A DNA stretch of 64,000 nt from the NCBI GenBank assembly GCA_050730855.1, contig JBOHNU010000004.1:1-64000 (forward strand), given 5' to 3'. Within the stretch, counting starts at the first letter, position 1; every line of letters starts with the position of its first letter. The stretch is from DASRJJ01 sp050730855 (GTDB lineage: Bacteria > Patescibacteriota > Saccharimonadia > Saccharimonadales > UBA4665). Of this stretch, positions 7,191 through 16,494 are shown piece after piece. Below the pieces are notes generated by a model. It had not been told where the DNA came from. It made no database searches and saw nothing but the letters and a program-made list of their open reading frames with translations. Both the position numbers and the translations under genes were made by a program.

Positions 7191-8048
7191 CTACTGCTGG
7201 TTCACCCAGGAAACGCACTGGCCTTGGTTTTTGAAGGCTGGGGCGTTAAAGGCTGTCCAACCACTTCTTTTGCAAGCCTCTTTGCTGCTTGGTTTGAGGG
7301 TTGGTTCGAAATCGTAAATCATTTGGTCGACGGTATTTACTGCAACTTTGTCCAGGTAGCCGTCCAGGCCAACGTCATTAGTGCTGGTGTCCCCCACATT
7401 TAGGGCAAAGGCGCGAATTGATGAGCCTGGGCTAAGCGTGTCCATATCGGCTGGAACTGCCGGGCAAGTATGCGGCGAAGCTTGTGCTCCCCCGCGAGTA
7501 GTTACCGAATACGCCTGGGCTGGGTCAAAGGTAACGGTTGTAAAGCCGCCTGTCGAGCCAACGATCGGTACTACGTTGTAGCGGCAGTCGTAAAATTTCA
7601 GCGGGTTAGATTCGCCAAAAGTAGTGTAAACGTTCATGTAGAAGTGTACTTTGTCGGCTTCTGTCCCGCCGCTGCCGATCATAAAGTCATACGAAATTGA
7701 GTCGACGTCAGCCATTGGTGCCAACAAAAAGTTTTCAGCGATAAACTTGTCAGCGGCGGCCGCGCCAATAGGCTGGACATATAGGCTGCCAGCGCCAATA
7801 CTGGCTTGATCGGTATTAAATTCGTATGGTGTTGCGGTGCCTGGGTCGCGGTTAAACATCCAGCCTGGTTGATTTTCGCCAGCTGCGGTGTTGCCCTGCA
7901 CCACTACCGTGCTAGCAGCCGCAGAAACTGTTAGAGATACGAGTAGTGCCATCAAAAACAGCACACCGAACAACACAGTCGCAAAACGCGGCAGCACCGA
8001 TTTATGTTTTCTTACGCCAACCCCCAGTTTATACGTTGCATATGCCAT
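7191..8048 (-). CDS. Secreted protein of unknown function
   Basis: 285 residues. A signal peptide lies at about 20-45 (FATVLFGVLFLMALLVSLTVSAAA). The body (about 50-245) is beta-rich and resembles a jelly-roll or carbohydrate-binding sandwich. The C-terminal module has KEACKRSGWTAFNAPAFKNQG and CVSWVN, a short Cys-containing tail that recurs in proteins of this bacterial group. Strong Shine-Dalgarno AAGGAGGG. Probably exported to the cell surface. No enzyme motif seen. Confidence 0.72.
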   Translation of the reverse strand: MAYATYKLGVGVRKHKSVLPRFATVLFGVLFLMALLVSLTVSAAASTVVVQGNTAAGENQPGWMFNRDPGTATPYEFNTDQASIGAGSLYVQPIGAAAADKFIAENFLLAPMADVDSISYDFMIGSGGTEADKVHFYMNVYTTFGESNPLKFYDCRYNVVPIVGSTGGFTTVTFDPAQAYSVTTRGGAQASPHTCPAVPADMDTLSPGSSIRAFALNVGDTSTNDVGLDGYLDKVAVNTVDQMIYDFEPTLKPSSKEACKRSGWTAFNAPAFKNQGQCVSWVNQQ

Positions 8049-8182
8049 GTGGACTCCCTCCTTATATGTCGCTTATTGTAACGGGAATTGCGAATTTGGC
8101 AAGTTTGTTGGGTCGGAGAAGGGAACGCCCTATGTGAGCGATTGGAAGAGCTCGACATTGAAGCGATAATGAAGGCAGGCGG

Positions 8183-9346
8183 TTAGTCAAATCTTTCGTT
8201 ATTACTATCAAACAAATCAAGATAGTTCTTATAGACCCACTTTTGTGCATACACAGCTTCGCCACCCTTGAGCGGCACTAAAATGCCCATGGAGATTAAC
8301 CTGTTAATCACATTGTACCCACCCCGCTCTGTGTAGTTCGTCCATTTTACAATGTCGGCAATACCGACAATCGGCATTTTGTAAAGGTTTTCCAATACCT
8401 TAACAGTCGCCTCCGAAGCCGTACGGTTAAGCATTTGAACTTTCTTCATGTCTTGTTCACGCAATTTAGTAATTGCGGCGCAGGTTGCAACTGCCGAATT
8501 GGCGATTTCGATCACTCCGTCAAGAAAGAAGTCGAGCCATTCCACCACACCACCATCGTTATGGTAACCATCGAGTTTTTCATAATACAAATTCTGGTGC
8601 TGCTTGAAGTAGGACGAAAGATACAATATTGGCATTTCAAGCAACCCTCTGTACCACAGGAACATAGTAATCAGCATACGGCCTGTGCGACCGTTACCAT
8701 CATTAAAAGGGTGGATCGTTTCAAATTGCGCATGCAGCAACCCAGCCTTGATGAGGGGGAGAAAATCGTCATCCGGATGAATGAATGCTTCAAGTTGACC
8801 GAGCGCCCTTTTCATTTCGTGTACTGGTGGCGGAACATATTTTGCATTATCTGGTCGCGTACCAGAGATCCAGTTTTGCTTGTTGCGAAATTCACCTGGA
8901 TAGGCAGGGTGAGTAACACGCGCATTAGTCATCAGCTCCTTATGCAGTTCGCAAATAAAACGAAGCGTAAAAGGGAATGTCTTTGCTCGCTTTAATCCAT
9001 AGTTCAAGGCATCGATATAGTGCAGAATATCATCCACATCGGCAGGCAAATTATTGCTAGGTTCGACATTTTCGCGCTCAATTGCATCCATCATGGTTGC
9101 ACTTGTACCTTCAATTTGGCTTGACGAAGACGCATCCTTACGGATAAACATGGTCAAAAACCAGTCTTTGTCTGGCAACAATTCAGTAATACCATCCAAC
9201 TTGCCGAGCAAGCGAATCGCCTCAGTATGCTTGCCAATCAACTTACCATCCAGCCCCAAATCTCTTTTCGGCGGAAAATCGTTGGGGATAAAAGCTTTAA
9301 AGCCTTCCTTCTGTTGTATGTGTTGTCCAATTAAAATCTTGTTCAT
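8183..9346 (-). CDS. Fic family protein with N-terminal inhibitory motif
   Basis: 387 residues. Fic proteins usually transfer AMP from ATP to Ser, Thr or Tyr of a target protein. The Fic motif HPFNDGNGRTGR (about 216-227) is complete, with the catalytic His. An inhibitory helix of class II type precedes it (SSSQIEGT, about 75-82; consensus S/TxxxE-G/N), so the enzyme is probably autoinhibited. A C-terminal winged-helix region (VGIADIVKWTNYTERGGYNVINRLI) is seen. Start: AGGA 7 nt upstream. A set of GTTCATAT half-sites around the promoter suggests self-regulation. The target is unknown. Confidence 0.9.
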   Translation of the reverse strand: MNKILIGQHIQQKEGFKAFIPNDFPPKRDLGLDGKLIGKHTEAIRLLGKLDGITELLPDKDWFLTMFIRKDASSSSQIEGTSATMMDAIERENVEPSNNLPADVDDILHYIDALNYGLKRAKTFPFTLRFICELHKELMTNARVTHPAYPGEFRNKQNWISGTRPDNAKYVPPPVHEMKRALGQLEAFIHPDDDFLPLIKAGLLHAQFETIHPFNDGNGRTGRMLITMFLWYRGLLEMPILYLSSYFKQHQNLYYEKLDGYHNDGGVVEWLDFFLDGVIEIANSAVATCAAITKLREQDMKKVQMLNRTASEATVKVLENLYKMPIVGIADIVKWTNYTERGGYNVINRLISMGILVPLKGGEAVYAQKWVYKNYLDLFDSNNERFD

Positions 9347-9390
9347 ATATTTATTCCTATATGAACATTATAGTAAAAAACGTTCATATA
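9341..9390 (-). promoter_or_regulatory. Operator half-sites at the Fic promoter
   Basis: TATATGAAC (9358-9366) and GTTCATATA (9382-9390) form a perfect 9-bp inverted repeat flanking TATAAT on the minus strand. A third GTTCATAT overlaps the start codon (9341-9348). This arrangement suits repression by the Fic winged-helix domain or another regulator. Confidence 0.6.
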
Positions 9391-9470
9391 TGCAAGATCT
9401 ACGTGAACGATTTTTAAAAACTTACTCCAGACCAGACTCGAATTAATTAACAGATACAATCTTGTGAAAT

Positions 9471-9499
9471 AAAGTCCGAGAACAAATTCTCGGACTTTT
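9471..9499 (-). terminator. Intrinsic terminator after tRNA-Phe
   Basis: AAGTCCGAGAA - 4-nt loop - TTCTCGGACTT, nearly symmetric, with T-rich bases on both strands. It follows tRNA-Phe on the minus strand. Confidence 0.75.
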
Positions 9500-9517
9500 A
9501 CATCTGTTATTCAAAAT

Positions 9518-9593
9518 TGGTGGCTCCTCCCAGACTCGAACTGGGGACACAAGGCTCTTCAAGCCTCTGCTCTACCTACTGAGCTAAAGAGCC
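9518..9593 (-). tRNA. tRNA-Phe(GAA)
   Basis: 76 nt, acceptor GGCTCTT/AGGAGCC, anticodon loop TTGAAGA (GAA), canonical T-loop TTCGAGT, D-loop with GG, encoded ACCA. It lies 46 bp downstream of the UvrD-like gene on the same strand. Confidence 0.95.
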
Positions 9594-9639
9594 ACGCAAC
9601 TTTGGTATTGTAGCTGAAGTTTGCAGTTTTTTCAATCTG

Positions 9640-11319
9640 TTAGAACAAGCTGCCCTGGCTGCGCTTGGCTTGACGCTTGGCAATGCGACGGGTTTGCGTT
9701 TGCATGTCAGGGTCTACGGTTGTTTGCAATGGTAGGTCGAACAAAAAAGAGGATACTTGTGATGGCTGTCCACCACGATTTGTACTGTGGGTTATCTCTA
9801 GCCGTTCTTTGGCTCGGGTAACGGCCACGTAAAACAAGCGCCTTTCCTCCGAACGGTCGCCGCGGTCGCTTGGCAGTACGCCTTCTTGCATACCGATGAG
9901 AAACACCACCGGAAATTCCAGCCCTTTGCTGGCGTGGATGGTTAGCAGCGTGATGGCGTCGGCGGCCGGGTCGTAAAAGCCGGATTCGGCGATGTCGTCG
10001 AAATAAGCGAGTGCCGCATCGAGCGCTTTAAATCGTACAAGAGTTGCCAGGAACTGGGATAGTTCGCGGCGTGGCGCGAGGCCGAGCGTGGCGATGACCT
10101 TTTCGGCCAGTTCTGTCGGCGACAAACCTTTGTGTTTTTGCAAAAGTTCGCTAACCTTGCGCTGGCTACTTTCGGAAAGTTGCGCCAACTCCTGCGTTTT
10201 GCCGGTTTCTATTGCCCGCAGCACGGCGATCACCGCCTGGACAGACGATTTTTCGTAAGGTGAGCCGTCGCCAACCACCTGATACGGCAAGCCCGAGGCT
10301 TCCACCGCTTTTTGCAAGGCCTGTGCGGCCGAGCGGCTGCGGTACAAAATGGCAAAGTCGCGCAGGGTGCGATGCTTGCCACGGTCGTCATCGCTAACGG
10401 CGCGCAAAAAATCGCCGCCGCCAATGGCTTTTTGGATTTCGCTCAAAACCCAATCCGCCTCGCTGTATTCGTTCAGCACCTCAACGGCGCGCACTTGACC
10501 ATGTACGTCACTTTTTGGTTCCAAGGCTGGCTGGTCGGGAAAAATCGCATTGCTTAAGCGCACAATCTCAGCCGCAGAGCGGTAGTTTGCCGTCAACGTA
10601 ACTTCTTGCGCTGCTGGGAAATCTGTTTTAAACTGCGCAAAAATATCGCCGCTTGCACCGCGGAAGCCATAAATTGATTGGTTCGGATCGCCGATTACAA
10701 ACAGATTGTCGTCCGCGCCCAGCAACTTCAAAATTTCGTATTGCAAACGGTTGGTATCCTGAAATTCATCCACTAAAATCCACTGGTACGCTGGGCGCAC
10801 TGATTCATCTTGTAGCTTCGCGTAGGCGTCGACCAGCAAATCATCGAAGTCGTGCAAACCCTGCTCGTGCAGCGCCTTATCGTAGGCGCTCACTAGTTTT
10901 GCTAGCTTTTCATCCTGCTTATCAACGCTGTTCTTGGCTTTAGAAATCGCCAGGCCCAACTCCCGTGTAGAAAGATGCTTAAATATTGCTGGCTTAGTGA
11001 GCGACTTAATAATTTTAAACCGCTGCGGATCGGAGGCGAAAATCGGTTCCTCGCCGAGCAATTCGTAACAAAGCCCATGAAAAGTAGTAATTTCGGGCGT
11101 CTCTTTTACCAACCCCGCGACCCGCTCGCGCATTTCCTCGGCCGCTTTTTTAGTGAATGTTAGTGCTAAAATCTGCGGTGACGGCACGTGCTCGAGCCGT
11201 AGCAAGTAAACGATTCTCTCGGTTAACGTCTTGGTTTTACCCGTCCCGGGTCCGGCGATCACCAACACGACACCGGACGATTCCACGGCGGCTCGCTGCT
11301 GACGATTTAGCTCCGGCAT
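9640..11319 (-). CDS. UvrD/Rep-type superfamily 1 DNA helicase (short form)
   Basis: 559 residues, shorter than UvrD/PcrA (about 720). Motif Q/I region NRQQRAAVESS and GPGTGKTKTL (Walker A, about 23-32), motif Ia LTFTKKAAEEMR, motif II VDEFQDTN (Walker B), motif III GDPNQSIYGFRGA, motif IV TANYRSA, motif V TIHASKGLEFPVVFLIG and motif VI VAVTRAKERL. All are intact, so it should unwind DNA 3' to 5'. The shortening affects the accessory domains. It follows the PfkB kinase gene by 2 bp, so the two are co-transcribed. Role: probably repair or recombination. Confidence 0.93.
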   Translation of the reverse strand: MPELNRQQRAAVESSGVVLVIAGPGTGKTKTLTERIVYLLRLEHVPSPQILALTFTKKAAEEMRERVAGLVKETPEITTFHGLCYELLGEEPIFASDPQRFKIIKSLTKPAIFKHLSTRELGLAISKAKNSVDKQDEKLAKLVSAYDKALHEQGLHDFDDLLVDAYAKLQDESVRPAYQWILVDEFQDTNRLQYEILKLLGADDNLFVIGDPNQSIYGFRGASGDIFAQFKTDFPAAQEVTLTANYRSAAEIVRLSNAIFPDQPALEPKSDVHGQVRAVEVLNEYSEADWVLSEIQKAIGGGDFLRAVSDDDRGKHRTLRDFAILYRSRSAAQALQKAVEASGLPYQVVGDGSPYEKSSVQAVIAVLRAIETGKTQELAQLSESSQRKVSELLQKHKGLSPTELAEKVIATLGLAPRRELSQFLATLVRFKALDAALAYFDDIAESGFYDPAADAITLLTIHASKGLEFPVVFLIGMQEGVLPSDRGDRSEERRLFYVAVTRAKERLEITHSTNRGGQPSQVSSFLFDLPLQTTVDPDMQTQTRRIAKRQAKRSQGSLF

Positions 11320-11321
11320 GG

Positions 11322-12242
11322 TTACCCTGCAGTCACATCGCGGCCGCTAATGTACGTTCCAGCCACTTTGTGCGCGGCGGCAATAGCATCCGGAAGCGCA
11401 CGTTTTGTCCGCAGTGCAGCGATCAACCCAGCATTAAAGCTATCTCCTGCCCCTGTTAGTCGAACCGGTTTCTCGATGATATCAGGCTTGGCCTGCTTGG
11501 TTGTGTCACCATCCAAAAACCACGCGCCTTTTGCACCGTCTTTCACTACTACCGTTAATTGCGGAGCACGCTGTCGAAGGGTGCGCAAACCCTCTTCAAT
11601 GTCGCTAAAGTTCCAAACTCCTAGAAATTCCTCGCGGCTCGGCAAGTAATAATCGCTTTGTGTTACGAGATTTCGCACCGCCTCCAGCATATCGTTGGCT
11701 ACGTCTTTAGGTACTCGGCCGTGGTCAACGACGAGTTTTGTGCCTTGCTGTTTGGCAAGTTTAGCAACTTCTGAAAAGGCCGGGTAAAAAGATTTCAGCT
11801 TAAAGCAGCCGCCTAAATACAATAATTCGGCATCAGCAACGACAGCGTGGAGCTTTGGCAGCACAACATCTGGCGTCAGGCTAGCGCTTGCTGTTCCGGC
11901 TACTAGCATCACGTGCGATTCGCCAGCGCCCGTTAGGTTAAAGCTAATATTTGTTAGGAGTCCCTGCTTGCGCACCAAAAACGGCTGCACTTTCTGCTCT
12001 GTCAATAAATTATTGAGAATCTCGGCAAATTGGTCGTCGCCCGCCATGCCTATAAATGCCGTGCGCTGGCCGAGACTCTGTAGCAGTCGACAAAAGTTGA
12101 CTGCCGAGCCACCGGGAACCAGTTCGTAACCGCCACCAACTAACTCGGCTTGAGCAGGGATTCCGTCTGCAGTAAAAGGAAAATCTGTAGCGTTAATATC
12201 TAAGTAACAGCTGCCAATGGCAACAATGTCGATTGATTTCAT
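11322..12242 (-). CDS. PfkB-family carbohydrate/nucleoside kinase
   Basis: 306 residues with a ribokinase fold. Substrate-side motif GGSAVNFCRLLQSLG (about 44-58), and the ATP/anion-hole motif TGAGDSFNAGLIAAL with catalytic Asp near 269. The substrate (ribose, fructose-phosphate, nucleoside) cannot be read from sequence. TAGAAT lies 6 nt before the ATG, so the message is probably leaderless. First gene of a two-gene operon with the helicase; divergent from the gene at 12319. Confidence 0.88.
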   Translation of the reverse strand: MKSIDIVAIGSCYLDINATDFPFTADGIPAQAELVGGGYELVPGGSAVNFCRLLQSLGQRTAFIGMAGDDQFAEILNNLLTEQKVQPFLVRKQGLLTNISFNLTGAGESHVMLVAGTASASLTPDVVLPKLHAVVADAELLYLGGCFKLKSFYPAFSEVAKLAKQQGTKLVVDHGRVPKDVANDMLEAVRNLVTQSDYYLPSREEFLGVWNFSDIEEGLRTLRQRAPQLTVVVKDGAKGAWFLDGDTTKQAKPDIIEKPVRLTGAGDSFNAGLIAALRTKRALPDAIAAAHKVAGTYISGRDVTAG

Positions 12243-12318
12243 ATCACCATTCTACAGCAAGCCGGGCGGGCAGGTAGTAATTTGTAGCTTGTGCCAGAGG
12301 CTTGTATATAATTAAGGT

Positions 12319-12954
12319 GTGAGGTATCCAGATTATGCCAAAGAGTTGCAAATGCTGCTTGCGGAAGACCAGCGTGATATTAAGGAGTTTAGCCGCAAAT
12401 ACTATTGGCGCGGCGAGGCCGGAACCAAGAAAGCCGAATCCCAAGCCAATCGTCGTTACTGGGAGGCAATACACCGCCGGACGGAACGCATGCTGCGCAT
12501 TCTGGATGATATCGGCGAGCCATCAATCTCGAACATCGGCCGCAAAGGCGCTGTTGCCGTTTCTGTTTTGGCAACGCATGATGCGCCAAACGCGCTACAG
12601 CCCGTTCTAAAAAAGTTCGAGCAAATCTACGCCGATAATAAAAATGATTGTCACTTCCAATCTATACCTGCGATGACCGATCTGCTCCTGATTCTAAACA
12701 AAAAACCGCAGCGTTTTGGCACGCGGTGGCTATTCGATAAAAACAAATGGCCATGGCTGCCAACAGTAGAAGATTTTGCGCACGTAAACCAGCGGCGAGC
12801 GGCATACGGTCTCGAACCGTTGTGCTGGCCGAAATCGCTCGCCATACCCGAAGTCGAACAACCCTGGCTCAAACGCCCCTTTTCCGAAATGACCATGCGC
12901 GACCCGGCGCCCGAAGAATGGCGTGAGTTATTTGAGTATTATGAGAACGACTAG
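12319..12954 (+). CDS. DUF6624-like protein
   Basis: 211 residues from a GTG start with TATAAT 6 nt upstream. The middle part (RMLRILDDIGEPSISNIGRKGAVAVSVLATHD) matches the pattern of DUF6624 proteins, where an 'I..yGwP..s.vG..g..a..l..qH' motif is conserved. No transmembrane segment or catalytic motif is seen. The 3' end overlaps the convergent EndoQ gene by 4 nt. Function unknown. Confidence 0.65.
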   Translation: MRYPDYAKELQMLLAEDQRDIKEFSRKYYWRGEAGTKKAESQANRRYWEAIHRRTERMLRILDDIGEPSISNIGRKGAVAVSVLATHDAPNALQPVLKKFEQIYADNKNDCHFQSIPAMTDLLLILNKKPQRFGTRWLFDKNKWPWLPTVEDFAHVNQRRAAYGLEPLCWPKSLAIPEVEQPWLKRPFSEMTMRDPAPEEWRELFEYYEND

Positions 12955-14249
12955 AGCAGGCTCATCTGATTGGTGGTTTCTGCGCGTTCGGCTTCGTTCT
13001 TGAACACTTTGATGGTGCCGAAGACGCCGTCGTAGCCGGGGTCGCGGACGACGTCGCCTTTTCGCAAGCGGTCGATTGCCAGTGCCAGCAATGGAAAGCC
13101 GGCGGCTTCGATGGCGGCGACGGGCACATTGCGCAGCACGCCAAACTCGTCGCCCAGACGCTCGATGACGTTGTGATATTCGGCTTGCACGGCTTTGCCG
13201 GCGGTGCTTTTGGTGTTTTTGAGTTCGGCGATAATTTCGGCAAGCGGAATAATGTACTCGACGCGTTTCGGCCGTTCAGGTTGGTGGTCGCTTGGCCGCG
13301 TCGCCAACTCTTCTAATCGGTTATGAACGCCGACCACCAACGGCTTGGCGCAGACCGGGCAGATGCCGTTAACGCGCCGCGTTTCCTCTGGCCAAAAACG
13401 GACGTTGCACAGGCGGTGGCCGTCCAGATGATACTTGCCTTCCTCGGGGAAAAATTCGATAGTGCCAACTAGGCGTTGGTCGTTGGTTTTGAGCGCGCCT
13501 AGCAGTTCATCAAAACTAAGATTTTCTGTCTGTAATACTGTGGCTTCGCGGCCAAGTTTTTGCGGTGAGTGCGCGTCGGAATGGCTGGTGACGGCAATGC
13601 CATCCAGATGATGCACGCGCCAGTTCATGCCGGGGTCGCTGGACAAACCTGTTTCGATGGCCGTAATTTCTGGCGCCAAATCTTCGTAGGCCTCAGTAAT
13701 GCTGTCGAATCCGGATTTGCTGCCGAACATGCCAAACCACGGCGTCCAGATATGTGCCGGAATGTAGAGCGCTTCGGGCGAGCTTTCCAGCGCGTGACGT
13801 AATAACTCTTTACTATCCAGCCCCAAAATCGGCCGGCCATCGGTTTTAAGGTTGCCGATGCGCTCCAGCCGCGCGTTCAGCTCGGCCACGGCCTCGAAAC
13901 TAGGCATTACTACCAACTGGTGCAGCTTGCGCACCTTGCCGCCCTTGCTATAAATGGTAGCGATTTCCACGCTTGGCACAAACCGAATGGAGTTGTCGCA
14001 TACGCTCGGTGGCAGGAGTTTATCAATTTCGTCGGCAATGTCAGCCCGTAAACGAAACAGCCCCGGCTCGGCTGGCTCAAGCTTGCTGCGAAATTCGTTA
14101 AACCATTCCGGGTGAGTAAAATCACCAGTGCCAATCAGGTTAATACCTTTTAGCTTCCCCCAAAAATACAACCCCTCAAGGTCACAATTCTTGGACGTCG
14201 CCCGCGAATATTTAGAGTGCACATGTAAATCAACCACATATTCCCGCAT
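12951..14249 (-). CDS. PHP-domain endonuclease Q (EndoQ)-like protein
   Basis: About 432 residues from ATG 14249. EndoQ cuts DNA 5' of deaminated bases or abasic sites; it is known from archaea and some bacteria. PHP metal ligands are visible: DLHVHSKYSR near the N-terminus, GTGDFTHPEW, PSVEIATIY, PAHIWTPWF and SHSDAHSPQKLG. A zinc-finger-like CPVCAKPL lies late. TACACT is 7 nt before 14249; the upstream in-frame start at 14285 would include this promoter, so it was rejected. It is divergent from 14288. Probably DNA repair. Confidence 0.87.
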   Translation of the reverse strand: MREYVVDLHVHSKYSRATSKNCDLEGLYFWGKLKGINLIGTGDFTHPEWFNEFRSKLEPAEPGLFRLRADIADEIDKLLPPSVCDNSIRFVPSVEIATIYSKGGKVRKLHQLVVMPSFEAVAELNARLERIGNLKTDGRPILGLDSKELLRHALESSPEALYIPAHIWTPWFGMFGSKSGFDSITEAYEDLAPEITAIETGLSSDPGMNWRVHHLDGIAVTSHSDAHSPQKLGREATVLQTENLSFDELLGALKTNDQRLVGTIEFFPEEGKYHLDGHRLCNVRFWPEETRRVNGICPVCAKPLVVGVHNRLEELATRPSDHQPERPKRVEYIIPLAEIIAELKNTKSTAGKAVQAEYHNVIERLGDEFGVLRNVPVAAIEAAGFPLLALAIDRLRKGDVVRDPGYDGVFGTIKVFKNEAERAETTNQMSLL

Positions 14250-14287
14250 GCGTACCAGTGTAGCGGCACATCTGATACACTGCAAAC

Positions 14288-14842
14288 ATGATGATAAAAT
14301 ATTTGGCGCTCTTGCGCGGAATCAACGTAGGCGGCAACAACAAAATAAAAATGACCGATTTGAAAGCTTGTTTTGAAAAATTGGGTTTTGCAAACGTCAC
14401 AACTTACATCCAGTCTGGAAACGTTGTGTTTGAAGCACCCAAAACCGACACACCGATTTTGGCTAAAAAGATAGAGCAAGCCCTGACGGCTGCGTTCTCA
14501 TACAAAGCCAAAGTAGTTGTAGTTGCCGAAGATACTCTGCGCAGAGTTGTGGCCAAAGCGCCCAAGGGTTTTGGCAGCAGTCCGGCCGACTACCGCTACA
14601 ATGTGATCTTCCTAAAAGAACCGCTTACCGCCCACAAGGCACTGCAGGCAATCCCGCTTAAGGAAGAAGTGGACGAAGCGTGGGCCGGCCAGGATGTTGT
14701 ATTCCACCAACGGATGGAAGCCAGGGCTACGCAAAGCTACCTGAACCGCCTGGTTACCATGCCGATATACCAAGACATGACCATTCGCAACTGGAATACC
14801 ACCACAAAACTCCTGGCTTTGATGGAAAAGACGAACGCTTAG
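14288..14842 (+). CDS. DUF1697 family protein
   Basis: 184 residues with the family N-terminus (ALLRGINVGGNNKIKMTDLK), YIQSGNVVFEA and the late motif NWNTTTKLLALME. The family is widespread and uncharacterised. TACACT 6 nt before the ATG marks a leaderless start. The start lies only 38 bp from the divergent EndoQ start, so their promoters overlap. Confidence 0.85.
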   Translation: MMIKYLALLRGINVGGNNKIKMTDLKACFEKLGFANVTTYIQSGNVVFEAPKTDTPILAKKIEQALTAAFSYKAKVVVVAEDTLRRVVAKAPKGFGSSPADYRYNVIFLKEPLTAHKALQAIPLKEEVDEAWAGQDVVFHQRMEARATQSYLNRLVTMPIYQDMTIRNWNTTTKLLALMEKTNA

Positions 14843-14862
14843 CCCTATATAGCTATGTCAAC

Positions 14863-14888
14863 AAAAAGGAGCCAGCTGGCTCCTTTTT
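14863..14888. terminator. Bidirectional terminator
   Basis: AAAAAGGAGCCAGC and GCTGGCTCCTTTTT form a perfect hairpin with A/T runs on both sides. It serves the convergent genes at 14288 and 14904. Confidence 0.85.
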
Positions 14889-14903
14889 GTGCGTTTATGG
14901 GTT

Positions 14904-15566
14904 CTACTTTTGGCGGTTTAGGAAGCGGTGTGCGATATAGCCTAGGCCGCTCACGCCGGCAAACAAGCCAGCAATACTACCGGCGCCAGTTACTGGCAAT
15001 ACCTGTGGCGGCGCGGGTGTTTGCGGCGGAGTCTGCGGGGGTGTTGGTGGAGGCGTAACCACCTTCTTCACCTTGATTACAGCGTCGTTGCAGCCTTTTT
15101 GAGGCGCGTCTTTTACTTCGCTATCGCCGGTAAAGCAAGCGCGTTTTTTGACAAAACCGTCATCTTGCCGGGTTACTTTTACGGCGTACTCGAAAGTCTT
15201 GCTTTCGCCCGGGCGCAAGCGGTTAATTGTTTCCTTTAGCTCGCGCTTTGTGGGGTCGCTTACAAGCTCAACACCGGTAGGCAGCGTGTCGGTTACCACG
15301 ATATCCACCATATCGTTGTGACCTTGCTGGTTAGGCTGGCCTTCGTTCCAAACCTTCACGATGTACTTGATTACATCGTTCGATTTAGTGTCCACCGCGC
15401 TCGTAGTAGTATCGGCATCTTGTGGAGTGCCGCTAGCGCTGACGTTCTGAACTTTTTTGTCGATCTTACCAACAGGGTGCCAGGCCATAGCCGTGCCCGT
15501 CAGCCCACTAAAAACAAGTGCGCTTGTTACGACCGAAGCAATCAGTAGCAAATAAACTTTCTTCAT
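14904..15566 (-). CDS. LPxTG-anchored surface protein with DUF11-like domain
   Basis: About 220 residues from ATG 15566, which has AAGGA upstream and starts the signal peptide MKKVYLLLIASVVTSALVFSG. The middle resembles a DUF11 / conserved-repeat beta domain (VVTDTLPTGVELV, LRPGESKTFEYAVKV). A Pro/Thr wall-spanning stretch (TPPPTPPQTPPQTPAPP) precedes the sorting signal LPVTG, a hydrophobic helix and a basic end (HRFLNRQK). It is probably linked to the surface by a sortase encoded elsewhere. A similar tail ends 45560-46966. Confidence 0.85.
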   Translation of the reverse strand: MKKVYLLLIASVVTSALVFSGLTGTAMAWHPVGKIDKKVQNVSASGTPQDADTTTSAVDTKSNDVIKYIVKVWNEGQPNQQGHNDMVDIVVTDTLPTGVELVSDPTKRELKETINRLRPGESKTFEYAVKVTRQDDGFVKKRACFTGDSEVKDAPQKGCNDAVIKVKKVVTPPPTPPQTPPQTPAPPQVLPVTGAGSIAGLFAGVSGLGYIAHRFLNRQK

Positions 15567-15644
15567 TCCCTCGTTCCTTACTCCGCTATACAACAGAATT
15601 AGCTTTAACACAAGCATTATAACATATAATTATACAGATGTCCA

Positions 15645-16028
15645 CTAATGCTTGTGTTGTTTTCTGGCTTGTAACGACAAAGAGGCCAGCGCCAGAGCGG
15701 CAAAGGTGAGTGCTATGTCGCGAAAGGTGATGGGCAACAGCGCGGTGTTAGCGGCGACTATGCCGGCAAAGGTTGCCGCGCAGGCCAATCCGGCAAGCTC
15801 GAGCCGCCAGCCGCTGGCCAGCCAAACAACCAGCCCCAGCTGGTACACCGAGAATACTCCCAGCAGCAGATTGGCATCCACCACACTTCTGGCGAAATCG
15901 GGCAGGTAGCCGACCCAATCCTCGGGAGTAACCAGCGAGCTGACCGCTGCATACGCCAGCACAATCGCTAGCCCGGCACGCAGCAGAAGCATCGGCATGT
16001 CGGGACGGGCGAAAAAGGCAAACCGCAT
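15645..16028 (-). CDS. Small DoxX-like integral membrane protein
   Basis: 127 residues with about four transmembrane helices and few loops; ends KQHKH. It resembles small DoxX/DoxD-type proteins, without catalytic residues. Its ATG overlaps the stop of the cupredoxin gene (TAATG), so the two are translationally coupled. A shared redox role at the membrane is an inference. Confidence 0.68.
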   Translation of the reverse strand: MRFAFFARPDMPMLLLRAGLAIVLAYAAVSSLVTPEDWVGYLPDFARSVVDANLLLGVFSVYQLGLVVWLASGWRLELAGLACAATFAGIVAANTALLPITFRDIALTFAALALASLSLQARKQHKH

Positions 16029-16426
16029 TACTCTACCGTTATTGTACCGGTTTTATCGGGGTTGAGGTGGTTGTGGTAGCCCCAAGTGCCTGGTTCGGTC
16101 AGAATAAAGCTATCGCTTTCTCCCGGCGAAAGCGTGTCGCGGTTAAGCTCGGGATTGTCGGAATGGACGGGGTGAGGGCTGGAGCTAAAGTCCAGCTGCT
16201 CACCGGATTCGTTCACAATTATAACCGTTGTACCGGATGTTACGCTGAGCGCGGACGGACTGAACCCGCTGTCGGTATAGGTAATTATCGCTTCGTCCGC
16301 GAAAACCGATTCGCCCCCTGCTCCATTGCCGCCGGACTGTTCCTGGTCGGAGTTACGCGAGAATATAAACCAGCCCGCTACCGCCACCAGGGCGACCGCA
16401 ACGAGTATCAAAAGTAGTTTTTTCAT
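16028..16426 (-). CDS. Membrane-anchored cupredoxin
   Basis: 132 residues. Signal/anchor helix (LLLILVAVALVAVAGWFIF), a Gly/Ser linker, then a plastocyanin-like beta domain (about 45-132). Possible copper ligands: the His residues of PHPVHSDNPE and WGYHNHLNPDKTG. The usual Cys ligand is absent, as in several small exported cupredoxin-like domains, so copper binding is likely but electron transfer is uncertain. Shine-Dalgarno GGGGGAG, with TAAAAT further upstream. Coupled to the DoxX-like gene. Confidence 0.82.
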   Translation of the reverse strand: MKKLLLILVAVALVAVAGWFIFSRNSDQEQSGGNGAGGESVFADEAIITYTDSGFSPSALSVTSGTTVIIVNESGEQLDFSSSPHPVHSDNPELNRDTLSPGESDSFILTEPGTWGYHNHLNPDKTGTITVE

Positions 16427-16494
16427 ATCTCCCCCTTCATTTTAGCTTATGCCTAAGCGCCGCCGGCGTCAAGCACGCAGTATATACTGGATGT

